Assembly (NCBI RefSeq): GCF_014161445.1
Contig: NZ_JABBXA010000013.1
Coordinates: 22,774-86,773, forward strand
Length of the DNA: 64,000 nucleotides
DNA from: Microbispora sp. H13382
GTDB lineage: Bacteria > Actinomycetota > Actinomycetes > Streptosporangiales > Streptosporangiaceae
Direction: 5' to 3'
Part shown: piece after piece, positions 34,233 through 42,747 of the stretch
How positions within the stretch are numbered: the first letter of the stretch is position 1
Layout of the letters: every line of letters begins with the position of its first letter
The notes under the pieces: model-generated
Databases searched by the model: none
Seen by the model: only the letters and a program-made list of their open reading frames with translations
Told to the model about the DNA's origin: nothing
Made by a program: the position numbers and the translations under genes

Positions 34233-34906
34233 TCGATGACCCGCGCTCGATTCAACGGCTGCGCGAAACCGTTTGCAGACTCCACGCCGAGCTGGTCCGG
34301 TACGGCCTGGTGGCGTGGACGGCGGGCAACGTCTCTGGCCGGGTGCCCGGCGAGGACCTGTTCGTCATCAAGCCCAGCGGCGTGTCGTACGACGACCTGA
34401 CCCCCGAGTCGATCGTGGTCTGCGACCTCGACGGCAACCTCGTCGAGGGCGACCTGGCCCCCTCCAGCGACACGGCCGCGCACGCCTACGTCTACCGGCA
34501 CATGCCGGAGGTGAACGGCGTGGTGCACACCCATTCCACGTACGCCTCGGCGTGGGCGGCCCGCGGTGAGGCGATCCCGTGCGTGCTCACCGCGATGGCC
34601 GACGAGTTCGGCGGCGAGATCCCCGTCGGGCCGTTCGCGCTCATCGGGGGCGACGACATCGGCAAGGGGATCGTGGCGACCCTGACCGGGCACCGCTCCC
34701 CGGCCGTGCTCATGCAGAACCACGGCGTGTTCACGATCGGGGACTCGCCGAAGGCGGCGGTGAAGGCCGCCGTGATGTGCGAGGACGTGGCCCGCACCGT
34801 GCACATCTCCCGCCAGCTCGGCCGGCCGCTGCCCATCGCGCAGGCCGACGTCGACAGCTTGTACGACCGCTACCAGAACGTCTATGGACAGAGGAGTCAC
34901 CTGTGA
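34229..34906 (+). CDS. araD: L-ribulose-5-phosphate 4-epimerase
   Basis: Converts L-ribulose-5-phosphate to D-xylulose-5-phosphate, the entry into the pentose phosphate pathway. The 225-residue class II aldolase/epimerase has TAGNVSGRV, the phosphate-binding [10 protein letters not shown], the zinc histidines in [13 protein letters not shown] and the third in [10 protein letters not shown]. It starts at the ATGA overlap with araB and ends in a GTGA overlap with araA, so the three genes are one translationally coupled unit in the order B-D-A. Confidence 0.96.
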   Translation: MIDDPRSIQRLRETVCRLHAELVRYGLVAWTAGNVSGRVPGEDLFVIKPSGVSYDDLTPESIVVCDLDGNLVEGDLAPSSDTAAHAYVYRHMPEVNGVVHTHSTYASAWAARGEAIPCVLTAMADEFGGEIPVGPFALIGGDDIGKGIVATLTGHRSPAVLMQNHGVFTIGDSPKAAVKAAVMCEDVARTVHISRQLGRPLPIAQADVDSLYDRYQNVYGQRSHL

Positions 34907-36384
34907 GGCTATGGTTTCTGACCGGCAGCCAGGGCCTGTACGGCGAGGAGACGCTGCGGCAGGTGGCCGAGCAGTCCCAGCGCATCGCCGAGCAGCTGGG
35001 CGAGGCGCTGCCGTTCGAGCTCGAGTGGCGGCCCGTGCTCACCGACGCGGCGGCCATCCGCCGCGTGTGCCTGGAGGCCAACGGTGACGACGACTGCATC
35101 GGCCTGATCGCGTGGATGCACACGTTCTCCCCGGCCAAGATGTGGATCGCCGGGCTTGACGCGCTGCGCAAGCCGCTGGTGCACCTGCACACGCAGGCCA
35201 ACGTGGAGCTGCCGTGGAGCTCCATCGACATGGACTTCATGAACCTCAACCAGGCCGCCCACGGCGACCGCGAGTTCGGCTACATCCAGACGCGCCTCGG
35301 CGTGCCGCGCAAGACCGTCGCCGGGCACGTGAGCGACCCGTCGGTGGCGGGGCGCATCGCCACCTGGGCGCGGGCGGCGGCGGGCCGGGCGGAGGTCGGC
35401 TCGCTGCGCCTGGCCAGGTTCGGCGACAACATGCGGGACGTCGCCGTGACCGAGGGCGACAAGGTCGAGGCGCAGCTGCGGTTCGGGGTGTCGGTGAACA
35501 CCTACGGGGTCAACGAGCTGGTCGAGGCCGTGGACGCCGCCGCCGACGCGGACGTGTCCGCCCTCGTGAAGGAGTACGAGGACCTCTACCGGATGGCGCC
35601 CGAGCTGCGCGCGGGCGGAGAGCGGCACGAGTCGCTGCGTTACGCGGCCCGCATCGAGCTGGGCCTGCGGCACTTCCTGGAGGGCGGGGGCTTCAAGGCG
35701 TTCACCACGAACTTCGAGGACCTGGGCGGGCTGCGCCAGCTCCCCGGCCTGGCCGTGCAGCGGCTGATGGCCGACGGCTACGGCTTCGGCGGCGAGGGCG
35801 ACTGGAAGACCTCGGTGCTGCTGCGCACGCTCAAGGTCATGTCGGCGGGCCTGCCCGGCGGCACCTCCTTCATGGAGGACTACACCTACCACCTCACGCC
35901 GGGCGAGGAGCTCATCCTCGGCGCGCACATGCTGGAGGTCTGCCCGACGATCGCGGCCGACACCCCCGCGTGCGAGATCCACCCGCTGAGCATCGGCGGG
36001 CGGGAGGACCCGGTGCGGCTGGTGTTCGACGCCGCCCCCGGCCCCGCCGTGGTGGTCGGTCTGTCCGACATGGGCGAGCGGTTCCGCCTGGTGGCCAACG
36101 CGATCGACGTGGTCGCGCCGCCCGAGCCGCTGCCCGCCCTGCCGGTCGCCCGGGCCGTGTGGCGCCCCCGGCCCGACCTGCGCACCTCCGCCGAGTCGTG
36201 GATCACGGCCGGCGCCCCGCACCACACCGTGCTCTCCTCGGCGATCGGGTCCGAGGAGCTGACCGACTTCGCCGACATGCTCGGCGTCGAGTTGCTCGTC
36301 ATCGACGAGGCGACCACCTCCCGCCAGTTCGTCAAGGAACTGCGGTGGAACCAGGCCTACTATCGGCTCGCGCAAGGATTTTGA
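34903..36384 (+). CDS. araA: L-arabinose isomerase
   Basis: Isomerises L-arabinose to L-ribulose; needs Mn2+. The 493-residue protein begins [15 protein letters not shown], the family N-terminus, and shows the metal/active-site segments [32 protein letters not shown] and GAPHHTVLS. Length is normal (E. coli about 500). GTG 34903 overlaps the araD stop; GAGGAG lies 6 bases upstream. The stop codon shares its last base with the start of the secreted GH43 gene (TGATG). Confidence 0.97.
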   Translation: MRLWFLTGSQGLYGEETLRQVAEQSQRIAEQLGEALPFELEWRPVLTDAAAIRRVCLEANGDDDCIGLIAWMHTFSPAKMWIAGLDALRKPLVHLHTQANVELPWSSIDMDFMNLNQAAHGDREFGYIQTRLGVPRKTVAGHVSDPSVAGRIATWARAAAGRAEVGSLRLARFGDNMRDVAVTEGDKVEAQLRFGVSVNTYGVNELVEAVDAAADADVSALVKEYEDLYRMAPELRAGGERHESLRYAARIELGLRHFLEGGGFKAFTTNFEDLGGLRQLPGLAVQRLMADGYGFGGEGDWKTSVLLRTLKVMSAGLPGGTSFMEDYTYHLTPGEELILGAHMLEVCPTIAADTPACEIHPLSIGGREDPVRLVFDAAPGPAVVVGLSDMGERFRLVANAIDVVAPPEPLPALPVARAVWRPRPDLRTSAESWITAGAPHHTVLSSAIGSEELTDFADMLGVELLVIDEATTSRQFVKELRWNQAYYRLAQGF

Positions 36385-38579
36385 TGCTCAGCAGGTTCGT
36401 GATGGGCGGCCTGGCCGCCCTCACGCTCGGAGCCGGGGCGCTCGTCCCGTCCGCCGCCTCGGCGGCCGACGAGGGCCTCGCGCTCTGGTACAAGCTCGAC
36501 GAGACCTCCGGCACGGTGGCGGCCGACTCCTCCGGCAACGGCAGGAACGGCACGCTGAACGGTGACGCGAGCTGGGGCGACGGCCTCCGGCTCGGCGGCA
36601 CGAACGGGTACGTCAAGATGCCCGACAACCTCATGCGCGGCATGACCTCGATCACGGTCGCGCTCGACGTCTGGATCGACCCCACGCAGGCCACGCCGTA
36701 CTTCGTCTACGGCTTCGGCAACTCGAGCGGGTCCAGCGGCAACGGCTACCTGTTCACCACCGGCGACACCTTCCGTACGTCGATCGCGTCGGGCAACTGG
36801 TCGACCGAGCAGAACGCCAACGCCGGCGTCAACCTGCCGCGCGGCGGCTGGCAGCACATCGCGTACACGCTCGGCGGCGGCGTCGGCGTGCTGTACCAGA
36901 ACGGCGACGAGGTGGCCCGCAACACCGCCGTCACGCTCACCCCCGGTTCGATCGGCGGCGGCACGACCACGGCCGACTACATCGGCCGCTCGCTCTACTC
37001 GGGCGACAAGTACCTCAAGGGCAGGGTCAAGGACTTCCGCGTCTACGGCCGGGCCCTCGGCGCGTCCGAGATCGCCCAGCTCGCGGCACCGGTCAACGCC
37101 GAGATCGTCAAGCAGGACGCCGCGGCGCTCGACCTCGGCGACACCGGCGCGGTCCGGTCCGACCTGACGCTGCCGGCGAAGGGCGCGTCCGGGTCCACGA
37201 TCACCTGGGCCTCCGGCGATCCGGCGGTCGTCAGCGCGACCGGCGCCGTCACCCGGCCGCCGGCGGGCGCGCAGGACGCCCACGTCACGCTCACCGCCAC
37301 GCTCACCAAGGGCACGGCGACGGAGACGAAGACGTTCGACGTCACCGTCGAGGCGATCTACACCGACAAGCGGGCCGTCGAGACCGACGCCGGCAAGCTC
37401 GTCGTGCACAACATCGACGACGTCCGCGGCAACCTGACGCTGCCGACCGAGGGCGAGAACGGCACCACCATCACCTGGCGGTCCACCGAGCCGGACACGC
37501 TCGGCGAGACCGGCGAGGTGAACCGTCCCGCGCCGGGCGCCAAGGCCGTGAAGGTGAACCTCAAGGCGACGATCTCGCGCGGCAGGCACCAGGCCGTGCG
37601 GATCTTCAAGCCCGAGGTGCCCGCGCTGCCAGCCAAGGAGCCGTACAAGGGCTACCTGTTCGCCTACTTCACCGGTGAGGGCTACTCGGACGGCGAACAG
37701 ATCTACAACGCGCTGAGCAAGGGCGACGACCCGCTTCACTGGCAGGAGCTCAACGGCGGCCGGCCGGTCGTCACCTCCGACGTCGGTGAGAAGGGCCTGC
37801 GCGACCCGTTCGTCATCCGCTCGCCCGAGGGCGACCGGTTCTACCTGATCGCCACCGACCTCAAGATCTACGGCAACGGCGACTGGGACCGCGCGCAACG
37901 CCGCGGCAGCCGCTCGATCATGGTGGCCGAGTCGACCGACCTGGTGCACTGGACGAACCAGCGGCTCGTCCAGGTCTCCCCGCCCGAGGCCGGCAACACC
38001 TGGGCGCCGGAGGCGTACTACGACAAGACCCTCGGGGCGTACGTCGTGTTCTGGGCGTCCAAGCTGTACGGCAACCCGCAGCACACGGGGGACACCTACA
38101 ACAAGATGGTGTACGCGACGACCCGCGACTTCTACACCTTCTCCGAGCCGAAGATCTGGAAGGACCCGGGCTACTCGGTCATCGACTCGACGGTGATCGA
38201 GCACAACGGGACCTACTACCGCTTCACCAAGGACGAGCGGAACAACAGCTCCTCCAGCCCGTGCAGCAAGTACATCATCGAGGAGAAGTCCACCTCGCTG
38301 ACCAGCACGAACTGGGACTTCCTGAAGGAGTGCATCGGCTCCGGCGCGCTGTCGCGCGGCGAGGGGCCGACGATCTTCAAGTCCAACAGCGAGGACAGGT
38401 GGTACCTGTTCATCGACGAGTACGGCGGCCGCGGCTACGTGCCGTTCGAGTCGACCGACCTCGAGAAGGGCGAATGGACCGTCCCGGCCGACTACCAGCT
38501 GCCGAGCCGTCCGCGTCACGGCACGGTGCTGGGCGTCACGCAGGCCGAGTACGACCGGCTGCTCTCCGTTCTCGGCTGA
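36384..38579 (+). CDS. Secreted GH43 arabinanase-type hydrolase with LamG and Ig-like domains
   Basis: A 731-residue exported enzyme. A signal peptide (cleavage after ASA, about 27) is followed by a LamG/concanavalin domain (about 30-225), two Ig-like repeats of the bacterial aBig type (about 228-320 and 325-415; each has a TLP...G..TITW pattern), and a C-terminal GH43 five-blade propeller. Catalytic acids are visible in LRDPFVIRS (base), VIDSTVIEHNG (pKa modulator) and GEGPTIFKS (acid). GH43 proteins act on arabinan or arabinoxylan side chains. The ATG overlaps the araA stop by one base, with AAGGA inside araA as ribosome site. A strong terminator follows. Confidence 0.9.
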   Translation: MLSRFVMGGLAALTLGAGALVPSAASAADEGLALWYKLDETSGTVAADSSGNGRNGTLNGDASWGDGLRLGGTNGYVKMPDNLMRGMTSITVALDVWIDPTQATPYFVYGFGNSSGSSGNGYLFTTGDTFRTSIASGNWSTEQNANAGVNLPRGGWQHIAYTLGGGVGVLYQNGDEVARNTAVTLTPGSIGGGTTTADYIGRSLYSGDKYLKGRVKDFRVYGRALGASEIAQLAAPVNAEIVKQDAAALDLGDTGAVRSDLTLPAKGASGSTITWASGDPAVVSATGAVTRPPAGAQDAHVTLTATLTKGTATETKTFDVTVEAIYTDKRAVETDAGKLVVHNIDDVRGNLTLPTEGENGTTITWRSTEPDTLGETGEVNRPAPGAKAVKVNLKATISRGRHQAVRIFKPEVPALPAKEPYKGYLFAYFTGEGYSDGEQIYNALSKGDDPLHWQELNGGRPVVTSDVGEKGLRDPFVIRSPEGDRFYLIATDLKIYGNGDWDRAQRRGSRSIMVAESTDLVHWTNQRLVQVSPPEAGNTWAPEAYYDKTLGAYVVFWASKLYGNPQHTGDTYNKMVYATTRDFYTFSEPKIWKDPGYSVIDSTVIEHNGTYYRFTKDERNNSSSSPCSKYIIEEKSTSLTSTNWDFLKECIGSGALSRGEGPTIFKSNSEDRWYLFIDEYGGRGYVPFESTDLEKGEWTVPADYQLPSRPRHGTVLGVTQAEYDRLLSVLG

Positions 38580-38614
38580 TCCGGGCCCTCGGCTGATCCG
38601 GTCCCGCTGATCAC

Positions 38615-38646
38615 ACGGGCCCTTCCCCCGCGGGGGAAGGGCCCGT
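38615..38646. terminator. Terminator at the end of the arabinose operon
   Basis: A perfect 32-base palindrome with arms ACGGGCCCTTCCCCCG, followed by TTCC. It lies between the GH43 stop and the convergent FAD gene stop and can serve both strands. Confidence 0.88.
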
Positions 38647-38655
38647 TTCCGCGCG

Positions 38656-39819
38656 TCAGGCCGCCGGCCGGGACAGCGATCGGGAGGCGAGGGCGGCCCG
38701 GGCCGCCGCGAGCGCGCTGTTGACCGAGACCTCGGCCAGCAGGCCCGGTGCGGCCACCTGGTCACCGGCCAGCCAGACGCCGTCGCCGCGCTCGACCGCC
38801 GGGCGGTCGTGCCACGAGGCGCCGGGCAGGTCGAGGGCGCCGGTGCGGCCGGCGGCGACCGACTCGCGGCGCCAGGTGACCCGGTCGCGCCAGCCCGGCA
38901 GGGCGAGGTCGGCGATCCGTTCCAGCCGTGCGAGCGCCGTCCCCTTCGCCTCACCGGGGCGCATCGGCAGCTCGAGTTGCACCAGGCTCTCCCCGCGGGG
39001 GGCGAGCGACCGGTCAGGCAGCGAGTAACGCTCCAGGAACCCGCCCTCGTCCAGATCGCTCACGAGGAACAGGTCCCGGGGGTGCGCGCGCAACCCGAGG
39101 TCGAGGAGGACTCCCCGGCCGCTCTCCCAGCGCAGCGAGTCGTCGCCCAGCAGGCCGCGGGCGGCGTCGAGCGAGGTGGCGACGATCACCTGTCCGTCCG
39201 GCAGCCGGTCCACCCTCGACCCGGTCTCGACGCGCACGCCCAGATCGCGGGCGTACGCCGCCATCCGGTCGATCATCCGTCCCCAGCCGCCGACCAGATA
39301 CCGCACGGCCGGATACCGCGGGGCCGCGACGCGCAGGAGGCGCTCCCAGACGAACGCGGCCGACAGTCTGCCGGGATCGGCCTCATAGGTGACCACTCCT
39401 GTCGCCCCGGCGGCCACCCGGGCGGCCTCCTCGCCGAAGTGGCGCGTGGCCCAGGACCCGAAGTCCTCCTCCACCGGCGCCCGAAGGCCGCGCCGGGCGG
39501 CCATCCGCAGCAGTGTGGCCGGGGGCCGTCCGGTGAGCCTCCCGTCGCGGCGGAACCGTGCCCGGAGCAGGTGTCCCGGCCGGGGCAGCGCGTACGGCCG
39601 GACCAGCCTCCGTTCGTCCAGCCACCGCCACGGCAGACCGTCCGCGTAGAGGGCGTGGACGCCCTCGTTCGCGACGTACGGCGCGGCGGTGGACCGGGCG
39701 CGTCCGCCGAGAGCGTTGTGCGCCTCGTGCAGGACGACGGACGCGCCGCCCTCGGCGCAGGCGATGGCGGCGGTCAGCCCGGCGAGCCCGCCGCCCACGA
39801 TCGTGATGTCTTCTCTCAT
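38656..39819 (-). CDS. FAD-dependent oxidoreductase, amine-oxidase-like
   Basis: A 387-residue flavoprotein. The N-terminal dinucleotide fold is IVGGGLAGLTAAIACAEGG with the acidic residue in VVLHEAHNALGGRA, as in amine oxidases, desaturases and protoporphyrinogen oxidases; the C-terminal GVWLAGDQVAAPGLLAEVSVNSAL is the second FAD contact. It starts in an ATGA overlap with the ECF41-type sigma gene. ECF41 sigma factors are typically linked to an oxidoreductase, decarboxylase or epimerase gene, so this is probably the partner gene. The substrate is unknown. Confidence 0.88.
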   Translation of the reverse strand: MREDITIVGGGLAGLTAAIACAEGGASVVLHEAHNALGGRARSTAAPYVANEGVHALYADGLPWRWLDERRLVRPYALPRPGHLLRARFRRDGRLTGRPPATLLRMAARRGLRAPVEEDFGSWATRHFGEEAARVAAGATGVVTYEADPGRLSAAFVWERLLRVAAPRYPAVRYLVGGWGRMIDRMAAYARDLGVRVETGSRVDRLPDGQVIVATSLDAARGLLGDDSLRWESGRGVLLDLGLRAHPRDLFLVSDLDEGGFLERYSLPDRSLAPRGESLVQLELPMRPGEAKGTALARLERIADLALPGWRDRVTWRRESVAAGRTGALDLPGASWHDRPAVERGDGVWLAGDQVAAPGLLAEVSVNSALAAARAALASRSLSRPAA

Positions 39820-40730
39820 GCACTCCCGGACGCGTCCGAGACCCCGAGCCGTGACATCTTCTCGGGGTTGGCGATGAGATAAACGGTGTCGACCAGTCTG
39901 CCGGTGATCACCAGCGAGACGACCGTGACGGGCCGGCCGTCCAGCCGGGCGACGATCGCGGGCCCGCCGTTGACTTCGGCGATCTCCAGGTCCATCTCCA
40001 CGCCCGGGGGAGCGCCGATGGAGGCCAGGAAGCGCCGGCGGCCCTCCGGGCTCGCGATGGCGAGAAGGAACCGGGCGACCGGCACGGCCCCGGCCAGCTC
40101 CCGCAGCGGCGCCCGCGCCTTGCCGCCGCCGTCGCCGACCAGACGGACGTCCGCGGTGAGCAGCGCCGTCAGGGCCTCTACGTCCCCTTCCTCGCAGGCC
40201 GCGACGAAGCGCTCGGTGATCGTGCGCCGCTCGCGCCGGTCCACGTCGAAACGCGGCCTGCGTTCGCGCACGTGATCGCGGGCGCGCCGGGCGAGTTGCC
40301 GTACGGCGGGCTCACCCCGGCCGAGGAAGCCGGCGATCTCGGCGTGGGAGAAGCCGAACGCCTCCCGCAGGACGAACACGGCCCGTTCCAGCGGGGACAG
40401 CGTCTCCAGCACGACGAGGAGGGCCAGTTCGAGGCTGTCGGCGCGTTCGGCGGGCTCCGCGGCGTCCGGCGCGGTGACGACGGGCTCGGGCAGCCAGGGC
40501 CCGACGTACGCCTCCCGCCTGGCCCGCACCCGGCGCAGCCGGTCGATGGCGAGGTTGGTGGTGACGCGCACGAGGTAGGCCTTCGGGTCGGCCACCGACG
40601 TTGCGTCCACGTCGGCCCAGCGCAGCCATGCCTCCTGGACCACGTCCTCCGCGTCCGCGGCGCTCCCGAGGATGCGGTACGCCACGCCGACGAGCAGGCT
40701 CCGGTGCGCGGTGAAGACTTCGATGGTCAT
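39816..40730 (-). CDS. ECF41-type (SigJ-like) RNA polymerase sigma factor
   Basis: A 304-residue extracytoplasmic-function sigma factor. Region 2 (FTAHRSLLVGVAYRILGSAADAEDVVQEAW, split around residues 6-35) and region 4 (about 107-160, LSPLERAVFVLREAFG) are followed by a SnoaL-like C-terminal domain of about 125 residues. That domain carries DGGGKARA and ANPEKMSRL, matching the conserved DGGGR and NPDKL motifs of ECF41, in which the domain both activates and restrains the sigma core, so no separate anti-sigma gene is expected. A promoter matching the ECF41 type lies just upstream. Confidence 0.93.
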   Translation of the reverse strand: MTIEVFTAHRSLLVGVAYRILGSAADAEDVVQEAWLRWADVDATSVADPKAYLVRVTTNLAIDRLRRVRARREAYVGPWLPEPVVTAPDAAEPAERADSLELALLVVLETLSPLERAVFVLREAFGFSHAEIAGFLGRGEPAVRQLARRARDHVRERRPRFDVDRRERRTITERFVAACEEGDVEALTALLTADVRLVGDGGGKARAPLRELAGAVPVARFLLAIASPEGRRRFLASIGAPPGVEMDLEIAEVNGGPAIVARLDGRPVTVVSLVITGRLVDTVYLIANPEKMSRLGVSDASGSA

Positions 40731-40739
40731 GTCATGCCA

Positions 40740-40767
40740 GACGTATCATGCCCACCGTTGTGTGACG
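40740..40767 (-). promoter_or_regulatory. ECF41-type autoregulatory promoter
   Basis: On the minus strand CGTCACA (40767-40761) is followed after 17 bases by CGTC (40743-40740). ECF41 targets are described as TGTCACA and CGTC at similar spacing. The -10 is only 9 bases before the ATG, so the transcript would be nearly leaderless. Confidence 0.65.
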
Positions 40768-40780
40768 TCGGCTCGTCCGG

Positions 40781-40808
40781 TTACCACCCTCGCGCGGACT
40801 CCTATACA
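40781..40808 (+). promoter_or_regulatory. Promoter of tRNA-Ala copy 2
   Basis: TTACCA (40781-40786), a 16-base spacer and TATACA (40803-40808) in the context CCTATACACTG, which is repeated before tRNA-Ala copy 3. Confidence 0.6.
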
Positions 40809-40823
40809 CTGACTGCGTCGCAA

Positions 40824-40896
40824 GGGGCTATAGCGCAGCTGGTAGCGCACTTCCATGGCATGGAAGGGGTCTGGGGTTCGAATCCCCATAGCTCCA
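40824..40896 (+). tRNA. tRNA-Ala(GGC), copy 2
   Basis: A 73-base cloverleaf with anticodon stem CTTCC/GGAAG around ATGGCAT (anticodon GGC), T loop TTCGAAT, and no encoded CCA. It differs from copy 3 by one T-loop base (TTCGAAT against TTCGAGT). Confidence 0.98.
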
Positions 40897-40904
40897 CCAC
40901 ACTC

Positions 40905-40930
40905 GAAGGGCGGTCGATCGACCGCCCTTC
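40905..40930. terminator. Palindromic terminator between tRNA-Ala 2 and azlD
   Basis: A perfect 26-base palindrome with arms GAAGGGCGGTCGA, 8 bases after the tRNA and 22 bases beyond the azlD stop. It probably ends transcription from both sides. Confidence 0.85.
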
Positions 40931-40952
40931 TCGCGTCTCAGGGGAACGTGTC

Positions 40953-41261
40953 TCAGGGCACGCCGAGGAGGCGGAGGACCGCCGTGGTGGCGGCGGCGAG
41001 GACGACGACCAGGGGGAACGGCGCCTTCCGCAGCGTGAGGATCCCGGCGGCGAGCACCCCGGCGAGCCGGGCCCATCCGGCGAAGCCGTGCCCCTCGGTG
41101 AGGGCCGAGGTGGCCACCAGGGCGACGAGCAGCACGGTCGCGGTGACGGACAGCAGGTGACGCAGGCGTCCCGGCAGCCGGAGCCTGTGGTGCAGCGCCG
41201 GGCCGGCCAGCCGGAACGCGTAGGTGCCGGCGGCCAGCGCGAGGATGGCGATCAGGGGCAT
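40953..41261 (-). CDS. azlD: AzlD-family branched-chain amino acid exporter subunit
   Basis: A 102-residue protein with three to four hydrophobic segments and the AzlD pattern TYAFRLAGPALHHRL near the N-terminus and LRKAPFPLVVVLAAATTAVLRLLG at the C-terminus. With AzlC it forms an exporter of branched-chain amino acids and some analogues in the membrane. The ATG overlaps the end of azlC by 10 bases, so the two are coupled. Confidence 0.9.
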   Translation of the reverse strand: MPLIAILALAAGTYAFRLAGPALHHRLRLPGRLRHLLSVTATVLLVALVATSALTEGHGFAGWARLAGVLAAGILTLRKAPFPLVVVLAAATTAVLRLLGVP

Positions 41262-41989
41262 GAGACCTCCGAACCGGTGGGGGTCCGTACGGTGAGCACG
41301 AGACCGGCCAGGGCGAGCAGCACCGGCAGGCCGGCGGGCAGGAACGGCGTGGCCGCCACCGCGACGGCCGCCCCGAGTAGGGCGGCGTTCCGCACGTTCC
41401 GCACGTTCCGCTCGGCTCGCTCGGCTCGCTCGGCTCGCTCGGCTCGCCCGGTGAGCGAGGGCAGGACGAGGGCCAGCAGGACCGCGGGGAAGGCCGCGTC
41501 GAGGCCCAGAGCGGTCGTGTCGCCGATGCCGCGCCCGGCCAGCGCGCCGAGCACGACGGCCGCGTTCCAGCTGACGAACAGACCGAGCCCGCAAGCCCAG
41601 AACGCGGCGTGACGCCGGCGGGGATCGCCGTCGCGCACCACGAAGGCCACCGCCTCGTCCGTCATGAGGTGGGCGCCGGCGAGACGCGTCCACCACCTGC
41701 CGCCGAGGACGTCGCCGACCGCGAAGCCGAACGGCAGCAGGCGTGCGTTCAGCACCAGACCGGCCGCGACGGCGGCGATCGGGGCGCCGCCCGAGAGCAC
41801 CACGCCGACCGCGGCGAACTGGGCGCCTCCGGCGAACACCAGCAGGGACATGACGACCGGCACCCACGGAGGCAGGCCGCCGGACACGGCGATCGCGCCG
41901 AACGCGGCGCCCACCATGGCGTCGGCGAGGCAGACCAGGGCGATGTCGCGGAGGGTGCCGCGATCGAGTGTTCGCCATATCGAATGCAT
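41252..41989 (-). CDS. azlC: AzlC-family branched-chain amino acid exporter subunit
   Basis: A 245-residue permease subunit with the AzlC signature: AFGAIAVSGGLPPWVPVVMSL, VFAGGAQFAAVGVV, GLVLNARLLPFGFAVG and HLMTDEAVAFV. Between the last helices there is an unusual charged stretch, AERAERAERAERNVRNVRN, encoded by seven 9-bp repeats. It is divergent from an XRE-cupin regulator gene with an inverted repeat in the spacer. The ATG at 41989 begins the typical N-terminus. Confidence 0.92.
   Translation of the reverse strand: MHSIWRTLDRGTLRDIALVCLADAMVGAAFGAIAVSGGLPPWVPVVMSLLVFAGGAQFAAVGVVLSGGAPIAAVAAGLVLNARLLPFGFAVGDVLGGRWWTRLAGAHLMTDEAVAFVVRDGDPRRRHAAFWACGLGLFVSWNAAVVLGALAGRGIGDTTALGLDAAFPAVLLALVLPSLTGRAERAERAERAERNVRNVRNAALLGAAVAVAATPFLPAGLPVLLALAGLVLTVRTPTGSEVSCP
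41387..41449. repeat. 9-bp tandem repeats within azlC
   Basis: Seven 9-base units: GTTCCGCAC twice, GTTCCGCTC, GGCTCGCTC three times and GGCTCGCCC. Because the unit is three codons, gain or loss keeps the frame; it encodes alternating Arg-Ala-Glu and Arg-Asn-Val triplets in a hydrophilic loop. Confidence 0.9.
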
Positions 41990-42017
41990 GTCCAGTAGAG
42001 TGAACAGAGATGGTGGG

Positions 42018-42033
42018 GTTCGTCAAGTCGAAC
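42018..42033. promoter_or_regulatory. Inverted repeat in the azlC/XRE spacer
   Basis: GTTCG and CGAAC with a 6-base spacer (TCAAGT), midway between the two divergent starts; a candidate operator for the XRE-cupin protein. Confidence 0.5.
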
Positions 42034-42056
42034 ATTTGGAAGCGTGGAGTGAACAC

Positions 42057-42620
42057 GTGGTTGAGAAGGCGTCCTTCGACCTGATCGCGCTGATCGCGGC
42101 GTCGATCCGCCGGGAGCGTGAACGCGCCGGTCTGTCGCTGACCGAGCTGGCGAAGCGGGCGGGCATCGCCAAGTCCACGCTCTCGCAGCTGGAGTCGGGC
42201 GCGGGCAACCCGAGCGTGGAGACCCTGTGGGCGCTCGGGGCCGCGCTCGGCGTGCCGTTCAGCCGCCTGGTGGACCCGCCGCGCACGGTCGTCCAGGTCA
42301 TCAGGGCGGGGGAGGGCCCTGCCACCTACTCCGAGCAGGCCAGTTACGGGGTCACGCTGCTCGCCTCCTGCCCGCCGCACGCCCGGCGTGACCTCTACCG
42401 CATCGCGGCCGAGCCGGGCCCGCCCCACAGGTCGGACCCGCACCGGCCCGGTACGACGGAGCATCTGGTGATCGGGACCGGCCGGGCGTCGGCGGGGCCG
42501 GCGGAGGAACCGGTGGAGCTCTGGCCGGGGGACTACGTCGTCTATCCCGGAGACGCACCGCACGTCTTCGAGGCGCTCGAACCCCGCACCACCGCGGTCA
42601 TCGTCATCGAGCACATCTAG
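42057..42620 (+). CDS. XRE-family regulator with cupin domain
   Basis: A 187-residue regulator. The N-terminal helix-turn-helix (about 14-68) contains RAGLSLTELAKRAGIAKSTL, then SQLESGAGNPSVETLWALG, the standard XRE pattern. The C-terminal cupin (about 85-187) includes HLVIGTGRAS and WPGDYVVYPGDAPHVFEAL, a small-ligand binding barrel. GTG 42057 with GGAG 7 bases upstream is chosen; the frame is open much further but overlaps azlC on the other strand. Regulators of this type control adjacent transporter genes, so AzlCD export is the likely target, perhaps with an amino acid as effector. Confidence 0.9.
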   Translation: MVEKASFDLIALIAASIRRERERAGLSLTELAKRAGIAKSTLSQLESGAGNPSVETLWALGAALGVPFSRLVDPPRTVVQVIRAGEGPATYSEQASYGVTLLASCPPHARRDLYRIAAEPGPPHRSDPHRPGTTEHLVIGTGRASAGPAEEPVELWPGDYVVYPGDAPHVFEALEPRTTAVIVIEHI

Positions 42621-42678
42621 TTGACAACGATCTTTGACACATTCGCTGGCCGAAAAGCCCATTTGGCCGGGGAATGCC

Positions 42679-42708
42679 TTGACTTGTTGGGGTTCAGCCC
42701 CCTATCTA
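42679..42708 (+). promoter_or_regulatory. Promoter before the methyltransferase gene
   Basis: TTGACT (42679-42684), an 18-base spacer and TATCTA (42703-42708). A second TTGACA lies at 42621-42626. An AAGGAGG at 42710-42716 lies near the expected start site but is 31 bases from the methyltransferase ATG. Confidence 0.5.
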
Positions 42709-42747
42709 GAAGGAGGCAAAGACGGCTGATCATTAACGGCGGCGACG

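Noticed and set aside
36360..38954. An 864-codon open frame on the minus strand
   Set aside because: It is antisense to GH43, spans its terminator and shows only low-complexity Arg/Gly/Val-rich sequence.
41387..41449. Possible CRISPR-like direct repeats
   Set aside because: Units are 9 bases, contiguous without spacers and in frame with azlC; no cas genes are present.
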